Source: Rhodospirillales bacterium
GTDB lineage: Bacteria; Pseudomonadota; Alphaproteobacteria; JAREAF01
Length of the DNA stretch: 6,251 bases
Direction of reading: 5' to 3'
Assembly (NCBI GenBank): GCA_029240475.1
Contig: JAREAF010000186.1
Location: 1 to 6,251, forward strand
The notes below the pieces were generated by a model. That model worked only from the letters and a program-made list of their open reading frames with translations. It searched no databases and was not told the DNA's origin. Shown piece after piece: positions 5,733 to 6,251 of this stretch (positions are counted from its first letter, which is position 1; each line of letters begins with the position of its first letter). A program made the position numbers and the translations under genes.

Positions 5733-6251
5733 ATGGAATTCGGCCTCACCCCCGAGCAGCAGATGCTCGTCGAGAGCCTCAGGGCTTTCGTCGAGAAGGA
5801 GCTGATCCCGCACGAGGAGCTGGTCGAGCGCACCGATCAATTGCCGCCCGAGCTCGCGGCCGAGATCCGGCGCAAGGCGATCGAGGCCGGCTTCTACGCG
5901 GCGAACATGCCCGAAGAGCTGGGCGGCGGCGGGCTCGACAATGTGTCCGTCGCGCTGCTGGAGCGCGAGCTGGGCCGTGCCAACTACGCCCTGCATTGGA
6001 CGGTGGCGCGGCCGAGCAACATCTTGCGCGCTTGCCGGGGCGAGCAGATCGAGCGCTACTTGAAGCCGACCATCCGCGGCGAGCGGGTCGAGTGCCTAGC
6101 CATGACCGAGCCCGGCGCGGGGTCGGACCTGCGATCGATGACCACGCGGGCGGTTCGCGACGGCGACCATTATGTGATCAACGGCCGCAAGCACTTCATC
6201 AGCCACGCCGATGTGGCCGATTACGTGATCCTGTTCGCGGCGAGCGGGGTC
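5733..6251 (+). CDS. Acyl-CoA dehydrogenase, 3' end outside the window
   Basis: The ATG is at 5733, 2 bp after the cdhA stop, and 173 residues are visible up to the right edge. Spacing suggests translational coupling, since the upstream Shine-Dalgarno sequence is weak. The N-terminal helical domain begins MEFGLTPEQQMLVESLRAFV and includes MPEELGGGGLDNVSVALLERELGR (59-82). The middle FAD/substrate domain carries the family signature AMTEPGAGSDLRS at 123-135, then YVINGRKHFIS at 147-157. The catalytic glutamate and C-terminal FAD domain lie outside the window. These flavoenzymes introduce an alpha-beta double bond into acyl-CoA esters. Next to carnitine genes, gamma-butyrobetainyl-CoA (to crotonobetainyl-CoA) is a sensible substrate, as in organisms that convert gamma-butyrobetaine to carnitine through CoA thioesters. 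That is inferred from context. A general short-chain acyl-CoA dehydrogenase is the alternative. Confidence 0.88.
   Translation, partial: MEFGLTPEQQMLVESLRAFVEKELIPHEELVERTDQLPPELAAEIRRKAIEAGFYAANMPEELGGGGLDNVSVALLERELGRANYALHWTVARPSNILRACRGEQIERYLKPTIRGERVECLAMTEPGAGSDLRSMTTRAVRDGDHYVINGRKHFISHADVADYVILFAASGV

Noticed and set aside
1..6251. A new defence, mobile or RNA-guided system
   Set aside because: All six genes fall into known metabolic or glycan families, and no CRISPR repeats, recombinase, toxin-antitoxin pair or phage gene was found.

Overview
This is a GC-rich window with dense, strongly GC3-biased genes and short intergenic gaps. It fits a free-living proteobacterium, most likely an alphaproteobacterium. 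That placement is inferred from base composition and gene content only. No rRNA, tRNA, CRISPR array, transposase or integrase was seen.

Layout. (1) Positions 2-2184, plus strand: two glycosyltransferase family 4 (GT-B fold) genes. The first is cut by the left edge, and they overlap by ATGA. They look like the end of a surface- or exo-polysaccharide operon. (2) Positions 2206-3585, minus strand: a purple-acid-phosphatase-like metallophosphoesterase with an N-terminal fibronectin-like domain, converging on the second glycosyltransferase with only 21 bp between stop codons. (3) Positions 3586-3855: a 270 bp divergent intergenic region with a pair of diverged repeats, dyads, a candidate promoter and a foldable leader. 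(4) Positions 3856-6251, plus strand: a carnitine catabolism operon. It holds a BKACE-family 3-dehydrocarnitine cleavage enzyme (cdhC type), L-carnitine 3-dehydrogenase (cdhA/lcdH) and an acyl-CoA dehydrogenase cut by the right edge.

How the genes work together. The dehydrogenase oxidises L-carnitine to 3-dehydrocarnitine with NAD+. The BKACE enzyme then uses acetyl-CoA to give betainyl-CoA and acetoacetate. A thioesterase, not in this window, would release glycine betaine. The acyl-CoA dehydrogenase starts 2 bp after the cdhA stop and may feed gamma-butyrobetainyl-CoA or crotonobetainyl-CoA into the same route; that is an inference. The glycosyltransferases and the phosphatase have no obvious link to carnitine, so the divergent region probably marks a boundary between modules.

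The genes belong to known families. The least explained material is the divergent region: two related repeat copies with internal dyads about 127 bp apart, an 11-bp inverted repeat, and two mutually exclusive GC-rich hairpins just before the cdhC ribosome binding site. The phosphatase is also odd: a motif histidine expected to bind metal reads as glutamine.
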